A stretch of 64,000 nt of DNA from Suillus spraguei. Lineage: Eukaryota; Basidiomycota; Agaricomycetes; Boletales; Suillaceae. The stretch is taken from contig JABCPU010000154.1 in the NCBI GenBank assembly GCA_016800925.1, forward strand, positions 62,001 through 126,000, written 5' to 3'. The notes below the pieces were generated by a model. The model was not told the origin of the DNA. It saw only the letters and a program-made list of their open reading frames with translations, and ran no database searches. The position numbers were made by a program, and so were the translations under genes. Shown piece by piece: positions 36,214 to 47,658 of the stretch; position 1 is the stretch's first letter, and each line of letters begins with the position of its first letter.

Positions 36214-36567
36214 TTAATGACCGACCGAGCCGCGTGCGTTGTTGATAAGTGGTACCTCGAGAGCAAGGCGCTTTGAAATCTGTGTTTTTGTTCCTTCTGT
36301 TGGTGCATCTGTTAAACCCAGAAGTAGGTTCCGGATGATGTCAATGAGGTTATATATATCTGGTGTCTGCCTGGCGTGGGGGCTGAGCATAAGAATTCGG
36401 TCTGATATGCTGACAAGTGCATGCAAAATCTTGTTACTTGTGCTGGCTCCTGCTGATGATCTGCCAGTGGGAACAGGGGCGATGTCACGGGACAGAGGCT
36501 GTGCATTGTTGCGCGTGTACCTTGAAGCTAACTGTTCTTGCTTTGCAACGACACAGGGAGCTGTCAC
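36214..36567 (-). CDS. Unidentified small ORF, uncertain
   Basis: A 117-residue frame with a helical-looking C-terminal half, DIYNLIDIIRNLLLGLTDAP followed by KTQISKRLALEVPL. No family was recognised and no splice partners are clear. It lies between the NUG1 promoter side and the membrane protein gene. It could be a real small protein, part of a decayed gene, or chance. Confidence 0.25.
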   Translation of the reverse strand: MTAPCVVAKQEQLASRYTRNNAQPLSRDIAPVPTGRSSAGASTSNKILHALVSISDRILMLSPHARQTPDIYNLIDIIRNLLLGLTDAPTEGTKTQISKRLALEVPLINNARGSVGH

Positions 36568-37050
36568 CCGTGTGCCTGCAGTATCGCTTGTCTCTACTTG
36601 TTGCTATCAATATCTAGTATGTTGCGTCAGTCAGTTCTTGTTTAGATGGTTTGCAAACTCATGTCGGACAGGCTTCGCGACTAATGGCATTCCATGAGCT
36701 CGATAGGCTATTCATGGAGTCTTAATGGACGCTTGTGAAGAGGAATAGTTTTATAGCGCCTATGTTGTGTCTCTACGTATGTGCGCTATTTTTGCTCGAT
36801 ATCACTTACCAATGGTTCGCAGTTGCAAGCACATCTAACCTCCTTCGTTTTTCCGATGATTTCTGAGTGTTCATCCTTGCTTATTAGCTTGATTAACCGA
36901 CAGCGGTCAGTCAGTGTGTGCACGGATATGTGTGCAGTCGAGGAGGTTAAGCTTGACTGTCTTTCAATAATAATCATCCTGACATGTGCTCTTTCAGTAT
37001 TGTTTAATCTCTGTGTCTGTAATGCGTTGGCATTCCTGACTCTGCCTCCC

Positions 37051-39079
37051 ATGGCAGGTTCTTCTAAACCGACAGAAAAAAGTTGCCATTTATACAGCCT
37101 TCTTGCACATAACGCACTCTCCGGTCACCAGGCCTTCGATTCGATAAAATCTGATGTGAGGATCGATCAACAGACTAGAACCGATGTCTACGACTGCGGT
37201 CTGACGATTCACAGAATAGTCCTTGTCGGTGTGGCATGCTCAGGTATCATCAGCTGCTTATGCATCGTTACAGGCGTTGTCACTTTAGCCAATCACGGAG
37301 TCTTCGGAGTAACCGTCATCAGCAAGCTCCCTCGTACTCGGTTGCCCCTGCAGATATTGACCCTGACAGTTAACTTAATTGTCACGTTGTGCACCGAGTC
37401 CATAGGCTTTGTACACGACATCTCATTGCGCTCTGTGCTAGCCTCAGAGTCTCGACTTCGTTTCAACACCAATCTGCGCCTTCTGACTGTAGCTCGTCGA
37501 TGGTATAGTCCCAACGGCACACTGCTTGACGGCATTTCGGCTATCCTCCTCATTATATCCTACAGCTCGGCCTCACTGGTCATATGTCTCGATCTCGAAT
37601 CTCGAGTAATGCCACAAAATAGGCCTAGTGATGGCGTTGCCTTCGCAGGGTTACCTCTCCTCATTTTTGGTATCGCACACCTTCTCCAGGTGACTATCGT
37701 ATTGTCAGGGATACGGGGTGTCAAAATATTGACGTGGAGCTCCTCACCTTTCGACTTGACCGCCGCACTGGTCCACCACACGCAACTGACCCCTACTACT
37801 TTGCACTGCATGCGTTGTGTGCCTGACCTAGAGACGGATGGAGGTCCAGCGAAGCCACTTAAGATACAGCCTTCTGCGTGGCATGCTCACCCCAGCATCC
37901 GGAAAGTTGTCATTTTTCTTTGGGGGATTTTTTCAGCATGTGCTGGATGGGCCGCACTCGTCATGTATATCTGGAACAAGTACGCTGGCACTGCAAGTTA
38001 TAACGCCCTGACCATACAATTGTGGTCGCTCTTCCCTAAATTGAATACTGTGCCTAAATTAGAGTCCAATCTCATCGCATATTTTATACCGGGTGTCGGT
38101 CTTGAAGTGTGGATTCTGCTCTTTGTCAACACGGCAGCTGTCCAGGGACCATTGACCCTTGGGCTGCATTGCTCAGAGCTCATCGCGAATGTCATTCGAG
38201 ACGAAAGACAGTGGAGATGTGCTACCGTAAGGAAAGGAATTATAACGGCGGCGAACCCCGTGAAAACGATTTTCACTCATGCGATCTGTCTTCTACTTTT
38301 CGTCGCGAAGCCTTTCCTGCGTGAGTCATACCCATCTAGTATTGTTATCGGTATTATCGAACAATATCCTCGACGGTCACAGACTGGATGTTTGGGCTTT
38401 CATTCGTCGGATCTACGCCCGCCGCATACGGGAAAATAGAATCGCCGATGGTATACATGTTCACTGCTCAGGTTCGCACTTACTGCCCATGTAAAATTGT
38501 TACAACGTCCTCATAAACTCTTGCAGATCTAGAACCTGTGCATAGCACTATTTATATTTGCATGTTTCTTCACTTTCGTCGCACTGCGCCGACCACGCGG
38601 TCCCCAACCGGCTGCATATGGCCACGTCCAAACGCTCGCCAACCTCGTGGATGAGTGGTCACCTGTGATGTGGTGGGGGCATAAAGAGGACGGACTCCCG
38701 TACTGTCATGCTGGTAGGTACTCGTGTGATTACGATGCTACCGTTCTGACACGCTTACTCAAGGAACGAGCGATCACCCGCTGCCGGATGTGAAGATGGA
38801 CTGCATTTATGCTGGTTCTGGTGCTGGGTCTCTGGTACCCCTCTCGTGAGAGGTACTTGCCTTGCTTCTTAAAACGCATTTCTTGATTTATCTTTTCAGA
38901 CAAAAGAGCTATATACACGTGCTGGGGATGCATCGATGCTGCACACAATCATCCACGCCGTGAAACGAGACAGGCGATTTTTATGCCGTTGTAGGGATCG
39001 TTCATATCAAGGACAATTTTCAGAGGATGAATTCAAGTCAGCCTTCGATCAAGCAATTGTCGAATTGTTATTTTGGTAG
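37051..39079 (+). CDS. Full-length multi-helix membrane protein (paralogue of 235-1008)
   Basis: Five exons join in frame: 37051-38320, 38383-38450, 38533-38713, 38764-38834 and 38900-39079, giving 589 residues. About eight hydrophobic helices are seen, including GVACSGIISCLCIVTGVVTL, ILTLTVNLIVTLCTESIGFV, FAGLPLLIFGIAHLLQVTIV, VVIFLWGIFSACAGWAALVM, GLEVWILLFVNTAAVQG and IALFIFACFFTFVAL. A soluble C-terminus follows, with PRGPQPAAYGHVQTLANLVD, EWSPVMWWGHKEDGLPYCHA and a charged tail. An upstream in-frame ATG at 36781 would add 90 residues. I prefer 37051 because it aligns with the SSKPTE start of the other copy, though DNA homology extends further upstream. Function is unknown. Confidence 0.7.
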
Positions 39080-39464
39080 AGGACAAGTCGAGACTCTAGC
39101 TGACTCAAATCAAACGCTCAGTTCTTATAATATGTAGATAAGGCGTATTTGCAAATCAAGGTTTGATCTAAAGTCAGCTTGCCCGTCCCTGCACATCACC
39201 ACCCAGCGGGTCCAGAGCGGTCGCCTACTCTAGCCTGTAGGGATTCGCGCATTTCAAGTTGTCCTTTGTATATGATATACTACTTACGCACGAACGGCAC
39301 GACTTCTTATTTTTATGATTATTATGTAATCTTGCGGGTGTACATACTTACCGCTAACGGCTACTATACCTGAGAAGAGTTGGTCTAGCGCTCTCATATT
39401 CACCGGTGAACGCTGGAATTCATCCATCCCATTTAATCTCTAGGCGTCTGGCTCAGATATCAAC
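39080..39464. other. Intergenic, nothing recognised
   Basis: 3' flank of the membrane protein gene and 5' flank of the first F-box gene. No repeat or ORF of note. Confidence 0.5.
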
Positions 39465-41369
39465 ATGCATTATGCGTTGCTCGTTCCAGATGTCCGAGCC
39501 TACATCTTCGCCTTTATCAAAGAAGATAAGCAACAGGGTCGATGTACGTTTGCCACGCTAGCCAGAACCTGCAGCGCCCTCAGCGACGCCTCTCTGGATG
39601 TTCTGTGGAGCGAACTAGATAGTTTGCGTCCGCTAGCATCGTGCATCTATGCGGCAAACACTATACCGTTGAGCAATGAGGCATGTCTACTACATTTATT
39701 TACTACATTTCAAACTGACTCATCACACACTGTCTCACAGCTCACGACTGAAGCCAATGACGACACGAGACCAGATTTCTCTGTCTTCAACAAATATGCA
39801 CATCGCGTCCGCAAATTAGACCTTTCTGGACAACAAAGATTCTTGAGGCGCAACGGTGGTTATCCATCTCTCACCGAGGATTTAGGCGCACTACTCTATT
39901 ATCCACTGAACTCCCCCCTCCTACCAAATCTCAGGCACTTAGCTTGGGCCCCTGGAATGGGACTCAATTTACTTCGTCCTCTGCTCGGTCCACATTTACT
40001 GTCTCTCAAAATACCCAGCCACCGCTGGAGCTCATCATCCACTCTATTTTCCCTGACGAAAATTCCTGTACTTTGCCCAAAAATCAAATCATTGACACTG
40101 CAAGTTCATTCTTGGGATGGACATATAGACTCAGAATTAGCTCAAAGCACGCATTGCATATCTCGGGTAATCGGTTCTTGGGCCAAACTCGAGGAGCTGG
40201 ACTGCAACCCCATGACCTTTGAAGGTCTTATACGCTTGTCTGGGATGAAATCTCTCAGAATTCTCCGTTTGCAAGTTAACACCGCATCTGTTATTGACCT
40301 ACCTCCGGACTCGCTTTCATTTCCATCGCTGCATACTTTCCAATTCCAAACTGACACCCTGGACACTGCTATCACTCTTATGAAAGCGATGGAAAGCTTT
40401 CCTAAATCTTTGAAAATTGATGTTTTTGCGGGGCGGTCCCGCAGAGGAACCTGCAGTCCGGAAATTGTCGGGGTCCTCCTGGGCCTCGTCAGTCGAGATG
40501 CATTGTACCATGAACTTCGACATTTCAGCCTGAATCTCCCATTCCTGCTAGGAGATGATCCTGACAATATCTCTGAGATCCTACGGCCCCTCTTCGTATG
40601 TCATGAACTTCGCACACTGTCCATACGAATGTCATCGCCATTCACTCTCGGTGATGCCGATTTGGAAACGTTGGCTTGCGCTTGGCCACTGCTCGAGGAA
40701 CTTGAGCTGATCGATTTACGGCCGCGTGTAGCGACTCACACTCCCCCTCCACTCCCACTCACACTTCCTCACCATCCACTGCCCATCACTGCTACAGGTC
40801 TTGGCCAGCCAAACCAAGCCCCACAACTTCCGGCAGTTACTGTGCCAGTACATCAACATCCCATACATATGCCGCTACCTCCCGGTCAGGCGAATCAGTT
40901 TCCGTACTTACCCGTGTTTACCATTCCCCCTCCAGTATTCCCAGCGTTTCCACCACCAGACCTTTTCTTCCCTATCAGATCACGAACCGCTGAAATTACT
41001 TTTCGCGGCCTCATTTCGCTTTTAAAGCTATGCCCAAATCTTTACTACTTTGACCTAGCGCTTGACGCTACCAAACTGGATGGCCTGCAAGGCGATAATC
41101 CAGGCGGTGGTGTTTGTAATCGACTGATCAAGAATGCCAGGCTTATCGATTCGCCCATTAGCGATCCTGAAGTGGTTGCTCGTATCCTCTTCGACATACT
41201 TCCCGAGCTTGATCCCCTTGCGGGGCCAAACGCCCTACTACCAGCTCCACCTCAGAACATGCCCCCACATAACATGGTTCCTCAAAAGTGGAACATTGTT
41301 CGTCAGAGAATGATGGATTTCAGAAATAATGTGAGACATGCTACATCACAGCCTGTTAGCCTGATCTAA
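39465..41369 (+). CDS. F-box/leucine-rich protein, tandem copy 1
   Basis: Single-exon frame of 634 residues. An F-box-like N-terminus spans residues about 5-55 (LLVPDVRAYIFAFIKED, then TFATLARTCSALSDASLDVL and WSEL). Leucine-rich segments follow, such as LPNLRHLAWAPGMGLNLLRP, KIKSLTLQVHSW, LEELDCNPMTFEGLIRL and LRTLSIRMSSPFTL. A proline-rich low-complexity insert lies at about residues 425-500, between ELELIDLRPRV and TAEITFRGLISLLKLCPNLY. F-box proteins act as substrate adaptors of SCF ubiquitin ligases. The target is unknown; this is the expanded basidiomycete type. Paralogue at 42898-44742. Confidence 0.8.
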   Translation: MHYALLVPDVRAYIFAFIKEDKQQGRCTFATLARTCSALSDASLDVLWSELDSLRPLASCIYAANTIPLSNEACLLHLFTTFQTDSSHTVSQLTTEANDDTRPDFSVFNKYAHRVRKLDLSGQQRFLRRNGGYPSLTEDLGALLYYPLNSPLLPNLRHLAWAPGMGLNLLRPLLGPHLLSLKIPSHRWSSSSTLFSLTKIPVLCPKIKSLTLQVHSWDGHIDSELAQSTHCISRVIGSWAKLEELDCNPMTFEGLIRLSGMKSLRILRLQVNTASVIDLPPDSLSFPSLHTFQFQTDTLDTAITLMKAMESFPKSLKIDVFAGRSRRGTCSPEIVGVLLGLVSRDALYHELRHFSLNLPFLLGDDPDNISEILRPLFVCHELRTLSIRMSSPFTLGDADLETLACAWPLLEELELIDLRPRVATHTPPPLPLTLPHHPLPITATGLGQPNQAPQLPAVTVPVHQHPIHMPLPPGQANQFPYLPVFTIPPPVFPAFPPPDLFFPIRSRTAEITFRGLISLLKLCPNLYYFDLALDATKLDGLQGDNPGGGVCNRLIKNARLIDSPISDPEVVARILFDILPELDPLAGPNALLPAPPQNMPPHNMVPQKWNIVRQRMMDFRNNVRHATSQPVSLI

Positions 41370-41929
41370 TTCAGATACATTTATTTTGTATATCTACGTA
41401 TAAACTTCCTTGATCATAGCTTAACGGTTTTCGTACATGATAACTTCCAGGCAGATTAGCGACTATATGATGATTACCGATGACCAGTGTACGTTTCTAG
41501 TGTGGTTAATTGTACCAGTTACCAGAGAAGTTCGGGACAGGCGACATGCGATTCGACCATTGATTATGCATGAAGTGCAGTGTAGACTCGTTGGGCTCGC
41601 AGCCGGTCTTATCAAAGTTGCCGGGGTGCAGTTCAGGACTGGTTCGACTCTTCGAGACATGACAGCCCGAATCTACCCGCACCTGGTCCTGAACCTATCT
41701 CTGGGATGCACTTTTGGAAGGCGAGTAACCGCATTGTGATACCTACTAATCCATTCAACGAGAAACAGATGGGAATGAAGTGCTTCCTCCTCAATAGTAT
41801 CAGCATAATATGTTATCAATAGTGGAATACAACACTCTTATACCACACTCGTACTGTCTTCATGGAACCGACCTTTACTAATGACTAGGTGAGCAAAGAA
41901 TGCACCAGTAGCAGCGAGAAACTCATGGT
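41370..41929. other. Intergenic, nothing recognised
   Basis: Frames at 41437-41739 (plus) and 41463-41660 (minus) have no known motif. This is the 3' flank of the first F-box gene. Confidence 0.4.
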
Positions 41930-42560
41930 TGAACATAGGTAACCCCGGGCAACTCGGCGAAGGATACGTCTCACCATTCGGTTGGTCATACATCGTTAAT
42001 CACAATACCCGAACCACATCGTGGAAGAAACCAGCGCTAGAACGTCCATCAGGAGCTCGGTGCCGAAGTGCGTCATCGAGAGTCATTCCAAAGTCATTCT
42101 GGGCCTTGCTTGCTTGTGCACCAGTTGCAATATACTGAGCATGTCAGGCGGTGGTTCTATTTGTCAATGGAGGCGAGACGGAGAGCCAGTAAGAAATCCT
42201 TAGAACAGTGACGGGGGAATAATAGGGTCAATGCAATGTCTCCAGATAGATCAATGATTATAAGCGGAAGCGAAGATGGCAAGCTACGGCTGTGGAACAT
42301 AAGGAAGGGCAGCTTCAGGTCGGTGACCCATAAGAGGGGCATGGGGTCTGGGAGATCGCAAGTGGATCGCGAGACAGCACCATACAATGCTAGAACCCTG
42401 ATACTGTCCTACAGATAGCACCACCGATCGAGACCGACTGTATGATGATTTACGCTCTCGAACACTCTTGACCACGGGACAGTTCGCCTTAGACAGCCTT
42501 TGGCTGCGTTCTTACCAGTGCGGCACCGCAATGGCGAATTTAAGAGGATCACGAAACGGT
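41930..42560 (+). pseudogene. Relic of a WW-domain plus WD40-repeat gene
   Basis: The frame at 41929-42040 reads LGEGYVSPFGWSYIVNHNTR followed by TTSWKKP. This is a WW domain that has lost its first Trp but keeps the YIVNHNTRTTSW core. About 200 bp on, SPDRSMIISGSEDGKLRLWN is a WD40 blade. The two lie in different frames, separated by stops and with no good splice junction, so I call a broken gene. WW domains bind proline-rich ligands and WD40 blades form propellers. Confidence 0.6.
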
Positions 42561-42897
42561 GTAAGATAGATTGAATTCGAAGTCGATTGCGAGAGATTTC
42601 AGCTATTTGATATGAGTCGTGGAATTTTGGGCGGGGACAGAACAGAACTACTAAGTTAGCCTGTACAAGTCGAGCTGTTGAGTAGTCGGTGACCCCTAAT
42701 TTATTACATAATCATTTTCCTTTTTGTTCACTCAATTTGGGTATGTCGCATACAATCGCGAATCGCGATACCATAGCTGTTTGTTCGCGACGCTCAGGAT
42801 TTAAAGTAAGTATGCATCTACTTCTTGCTGACATTTTCTTACTTTTTTTTCCCCTTCAGATCGCTCATTTTGACCAACAGACTTTTGAATTATCGGA
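42561..42897. other. 5' flank of the second F-box gene
   Basis: No gene. A T-rich run lies just upstream (42841-42855). The short frame at 42689-42931 overlaps the F-box start and is probably leader. Confidence 0.4.
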
Positions 42898-44742
42898 ATG
42901 CATCATGCACTACTTGTTCCAGACATCCTAGATCACATCTTCACATTCATCAAGGCTAATAACGAACAAATCAGTCGCCAGACTTTCGCAGCACTAGCCA
43001 GAACCTGCAGCGCTCTTAGTGACGTCTCGCTGGATGCCCTCTGGAGTGAGTTACGTAGCCTGTACCCGTTGGTGTCGTGCATCTACGATGCTAACATGAA
43101 GCTGAGCGACGAGGCACGTCTCCACTATTCACATGTTGCTCCTCACGCTGATCCGCTTATCGAACAGGACACGTCAGAATTCAACACTGATGCGGGACTC
43201 AATTTATCTGTGTTTCATAAGTACGCGTATCGCGTCCGCAAAATAGAGCTTTCTGGATACGAAGGGGGCTGGAGGGCCACAGCTGTCCCTGATGACCTGG
43301 GAGTGTTTCACGTTCTTCAAGTTCCCACCCCACTCCTTCCCAATCTTACCCACCTGGCTTGGACTGATGAACTTAGTCTTTCTCTGCTTTGGCCATTGCT
43401 CAATCCACGTCTATTGTCTCTTCGCATATCAAGCTTTCAGTGGAGCCCAAAATCCACACCGATACTCCTGTCTAAAATGCGGGAGCTCTGCCCGGAGCTG
43501 AATACGTTAGGATTATTATTCTATCTGTCGGAAGAAGGATACGAAGCCATGGCTGAAAGCTGCTTATCCCGCGTAATTTGCTCTTGGAAGAAACTCGAGG
43601 TTCTGGACTACAGTCCCGTGGGTTGCGAATGCATCCTCAACCTTTCCGCACTATCATCTCTCAGAATCCTTCGGTTGCGCATTGACAACATATCTGATCT
43701 CGATCTATCCGCAAATTCGCTCTCATTTCCGTCGCTGCACACTCTTCAACTTCAAGCCAATAGCCTAGCGGCTGTTAATTCCATTCTTCAAGCGATAAAG
43801 AGCTTGCCCAAATCTTTATATATTCTCCTTCCAGTGTACCGGTCGGGGGGTGTTAGTGTGGAAACGGTTGAGCCCATTCTGCGACCCATCGGTCAGAATG
43901 TGTCTTGTGAAAACCTTGAAGATTTTCGTATGAACGTTCCCCTTCTAAGCAGCGGTGTCGCCAACGGCTCTAACGTACTTCGATCCCTTTTCCCTTGCTG
44001 CAACCTTCGTGTACTGCGCATAATGATGACGCCGCTGTTCTTGCTCGCAGATGATGACCTGCGTGCCATGGCTTCTGCTTGGCCACTATTGGAGGATCTT
44101 GAGTTGTTCGACTGTCGCAATCTGTACCCACGGGTTCCTTCTCAACCCTTGCCTGTTATGGACCTCCCCAATGTTAATGACCCCCCGCCTGTGCCAGCCT
44201 TGCCTGTTATGGACCTTCCCGATGATCTCCCACCTGTGCCACCCCTGCCTGTCGGATTCCCACCTGTGCCACCCCTGCCTGTTGGACTCCCACATATGTC
44301 ACCTTTTGCTATGATGGGTCCAATGATGTCAATACACCTAGATGAAACGGCACCGTTTGCAGATTTCGGCATGAGTGATCCACGTTACAATCAAAGTGCT
44401 GAAATCACCTTTCACGGTCTCATTTCGCTTTTAGAGTTGTGCCCCAATCTTCGTTTCTTTAACCTGGCTATCGACGCCACCAAACTGGATGGATTGCGGG
44501 GTGATAAACCAGGCGGTGGTGTTTGCAATCGACTAGTCAAATATCCCAGACTTGTTGATTCTCGCATCAGTGACCCAGAAGCGGTTGCTCGTATCCTCCT
44601 TGACATACTTCCTGAACTTGAGACTATTTGGGGGGAGGGTTCTCCTGGTCCTTTTACAACCGTGTTCAACTCCACCCTGCCTCCAGGATGGGACCAGGTT
44701 CAACAAAGAATACTTGGTTCTAAAGCAACCAGTGGGTTGTGA
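42898..44742 (+). CDS. F-box/leucine-rich protein, tandem copy 2
   Basis: Single-exon frame of 614 residues, clearly paralogous to 39465-41369 over its whole length. The F-box-like start is MHHALLVPDILDHIFTFIKA, with TFAALARTCSALSDVSLDAL. Leucine-rich segments follow, and the shared C-terminus has AEITFHGLISLLELCPNLRF, LAIDATKLDGL, GGGVCNRLV and SDPEAVARILLDILPELE. The proline-rich insert is at the same place as in copy 1 but its sequence differs; here it is built of near-repeats of PPVPPLPVG. A role as an SCF substrate adaptor is inferred from the family. Confidence 0.8.
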   Translation: MHHALLVPDILDHIFTFIKANNEQISRQTFAALARTCSALSDVSLDALWSELRSLYPLVSCIYDANMKLSDEARLHYSHVAPHADPLIEQDTSEFNTDAGLNLSVFHKYAYRVRKIELSGYEGGWRATAVPDDLGVFHVLQVPTPLLPNLTHLAWTDELSLSLLWPLLNPRLLSLRISSFQWSPKSTPILLSKMRELCPELNTLGLLFYLSEEGYEAMAESCLSRVICSWKKLEVLDYSPVGCECILNLSALSSLRILRLRIDNISDLDLSANSLSFPSLHTLQLQANSLAAVNSILQAIKSLPKSLYILLPVYRSGGVSVETVEPILRPIGQNVSCENLEDFRMNVPLLSSGVANGSNVLRSLFPCCNLRVLRIMMTPLFLLADDDLRAMASAWPLLEDLELFDCRNLYPRVPSQPLPVMDLPNVNDPPPVPALPVMDLPDDLPPVPPLPVGFPPVPPLPVGLPHMSPFAMMGPMMSIHLDETAPFADFGMSDPRYNQSAEITFHGLISLLELCPNLRFFNLAIDATKLDGLRGDKPGGGVCNRLVKYPRLVDSRISDPEAVARILLDILPELETIWGEGSPGPFTTVFNSTLPPGWDQVQQRILGSKATSGL

Positions 44743-44985
44743 CGTAGCCGCAATGGCTCGACCCTGACAACCCTATTTCACTATGCTACATGCGCCTCCG
44801 GGCCATTCTTGAACCAGTGTACGTACATATTTTAGGACTGCATCACTGTATGTCGATATACATCTACTGTACGATGGTTTCTGTTGTCCAATGAAAAGCA
44901 CTTGTATAATAAAATAGTTACGAAGATAACAAAGTGGAAATAGTATAGACATGACCTCTGGAAAATACAGGGGTGACATGTGTAG

Positions 44986-46326
44986 CTAAGCATTTGCCAT
45001 CTCAACGTCACCTGGGCCGTCCCCATTATTTAGTAGTGTCTCCGCGGCACGCTTGATAGTAGCAATCTTGGCTCGCATGACAGCAATTGCTTCTGGAAGT
45101 AGGCGTTGCGGGGGATAAAATCCTTCAGACTCTATGTTAACTATGCAGGGATATCAGTCGAAACACGTGGGGGCAAGGAGAGGACACATACATAAGAAAT
45201 GATCTCGGACTCGAGCAAGTTGAACGCATCCTTCAAACTCTGGGTGTCTGTACACCTCTCTACTCATTGTCTCCTTTCGCATCTTCTTACTGTCCACGCT
45301 GACAGCTTTCGTTCGAGGATCCACTCGGATAACACCCGGCGAGAAGCATTTTTGAAATTTTTCTGCAAGCTCTCTAGGTACGGGCTTTTCTGGGTTCAAA
45401 ATCACCAACGGTAGTAGACGGTACGATGCTGTTGCTGTTACTTGAAGGTCAGACACCAGACTGCTGCTGCTTCAGAGCAGTCACTCACCAACTGGACAGA
45501 ACTTTGCGTGATCTTTCCCTACTCCCTTGACAGCATGCAGCTCCATATCAATTTCTTGCCCAGGTCGTAGTTTTGTCAGTACAATGTTTAAATTCGTAGG
45601 CGCAGGAGGATTGTCTGCCATAACAACTCTTGCTCTCCTTGTGGGACCCATTTTAAATGTGAGGACAGGACCTCGTGGTTGATATACAGCTTGCTTGGGT
45701 CTGTGGTATCTTTTGGTGCATTCTTCCGACGCTCGCAGGCAACTTGCAACCGAAACACAAGTGTATTGCGGTCAGTAGCCTGGTCATTTTGAGCTGCAAG
45801 GAATTAGCATAAAGAACACTCGTGGCAGTTTTTTAACTCGCTTTGTTTCATATCCATGAGGGCCGGATCGACGTTTAAAGGCACGAGGCCTATCCGCTGT
45901 GCAAGCACTTCATCGACCACAACGGAAGTGTTGTCCCAAACGTAAACTCTTTCAACACATATTGTTGGAACCTAGAGTACATCAGACGACCACGCCGTGA
46001 ATGACACCTAATTGACCTGCCTCGGCGATCAGTATCCTCCTATAAGCATTGGCGATTGATGCATCCACGCCTACTAGGTCAAATTCAATGGAGCGGTTCG
46101 ACAATCGTTCTATTTTGACGGTCAGTCCCTATCCTTGCAAAATCGTGGATCAGTCAAATACAGATCGAGCTTTAGGGTTGAGACGCACCTTCTTGAATCT
46201 CTCAAGGTCCCACGAGTGGTCCTCATTTGGGAAGTGTCCAGGAAAGTTTGTGCTGGAGACATGGGAAATACGTTCTGCGTGAACCCCTACGTGTTTCCTG
46301 GGGTCATATGTGATTGCTGGCGGCAT
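44986..46326 (-). CDS. RPC40: DNA-directed RNA polymerases I and III subunit RPAC1 (AC40)
   Basis: Shared assembly subunit of Pol I and Pol III (alpha-like). The start is [20 protein letters not shown] at 46326. Blocks follow in family order: [104 protein letters not shown] and [10 protein letters not shown]. The next blocks are [20 protein letters not shown] and RDHFL, and the last exon ends [12 protein letters not shown]. Introns are present. Essentially full length, so likely functional. Confidence 0.9.
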
Positions 46327-46738
46327 ACCTTTAGTCGATGTGCATGAGGATGCATATCAGAAATTTTGGGGTGCTGAGTCCCAGAATGGAAATCCCGTGA
46401 CTCGCGCGCAAAGTGTACTACGTTCACATTCTGATTGCATTCGGAGTTATATATCCGGGTATAAGAACTTGAATTACTATGGACCAAGTCTACATCAATA
46501 TTGTATCGTATGCACATCTCTGGGCCCCCTCGATTAAACCGTGCAGACCCTGTCTGGTGAGCTGTGTATCCCAGATATGATTTACGGCTGGTGAGTGGGT
46601 AGTTTTTGAAGATCGCGCGATGACATGGTTTTGGACATTAGCCTTATCGATCAAGTTGCAGATTTCCTGGTTGCAGTAACGAATATATTAACATCAAGGA
46701 AACCGACAGTACGATACATACAGTAATCCACCTCTGGA

Positions 46739-47658
46739 CTATTTTGCCATCGATACGCAGCCCGATTCGCGTTGGAAAGAGTAACCTGTTCTGCCAGCCA
46801 AGTAAATAACCAGGGTATATAGGGAATGCAGGTCGGAACGTTGCTCGGAGCACCAGGAGATGAATGACACGATACTGGGATATCGACGATATGCAACCCA
46901 AGAATGATTTATGACAGAGACAAGTGCGCTGTGAGAGATGACGCCCAATGAAACCAGATCGCCATATAAAGCTGCCACATTGAACTGTCGATCTCGAATA
47001 GTGTCGTCAGCTTTCTCCAAACCAGTCGCATTAGACATAAACGTGGAATCGCCCGAAAACTATGAAGCGGCTTGACACATCAGAATTTGGGCACAAGAGA
47101 TCAACGTACATTATAAAAAACATTGAGTAAAGTCGCAGTCGCAAATTTCTCGAGGTGTATTCCCATGGCGTGCATGACACGCCAGTCGGTCATGTTAAGT
47201 TCTATGAGAACATCATGGATGAGCAGTGCCACAGTCCGGGTGTACTGCAATCGAACAACTCCGGCAACGAATAGTTTTTCAGCTAACCACTTCGGCTGGT
47301 TACTGATTCCGGCGTTCTTCGCTGAATGTATGATCGAGCAGGCTTCGTTATGGATGGACAAGGGGTGACATATACGGGTCATAACATGTTGCATCCTACG
47401 GAAATAAGACTGTAGGCGTTGATTCAATGTTGGTCTCGTCATTTTAATACCCAGAAGATGCCAGGTGGCTACATGTCTTGGTGATTGCTCCTTAGTTGTT
47501 GTGTCTGCAGGCCTCGGTGGCATCCATGGCGGAGGGGCAAACCTTGATTCGGACCAGACGGAGCCCATGGACCTTCCTGGGGAAATGTACCAGCAGAAAT
47601 TCTTAGCTACATTGTCTCTGGCCAAAGTAACGGCTTCTGGATCGCAAGTACCAGTCAT
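46739..47658 (-). CDS. Hypothetical protein, possible MIF4G-like segment
   Basis: Two exons join in phase at an intron near 47060-47108: ...LLNVFYN then FSGDSTFMSNATG. The protein is helical. The segment RDRQFNVAALYGDLVSLGVI followed by SHSALVSVIN resembles the R-R--NI-F-GELFKL-ML element of MIF4G domains (eIF4G and relatives). The stretch YFRRMQHVMTRICHPLSIHN before it is also helical. This is a weak motif match, so a translation- or RNA-related role is only a guess. The C-terminal end (stop near 46739) may lie further on if another intron exists. It lies between RPC40 and the JmjC gene on the same strand. Confidence 0.4.
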
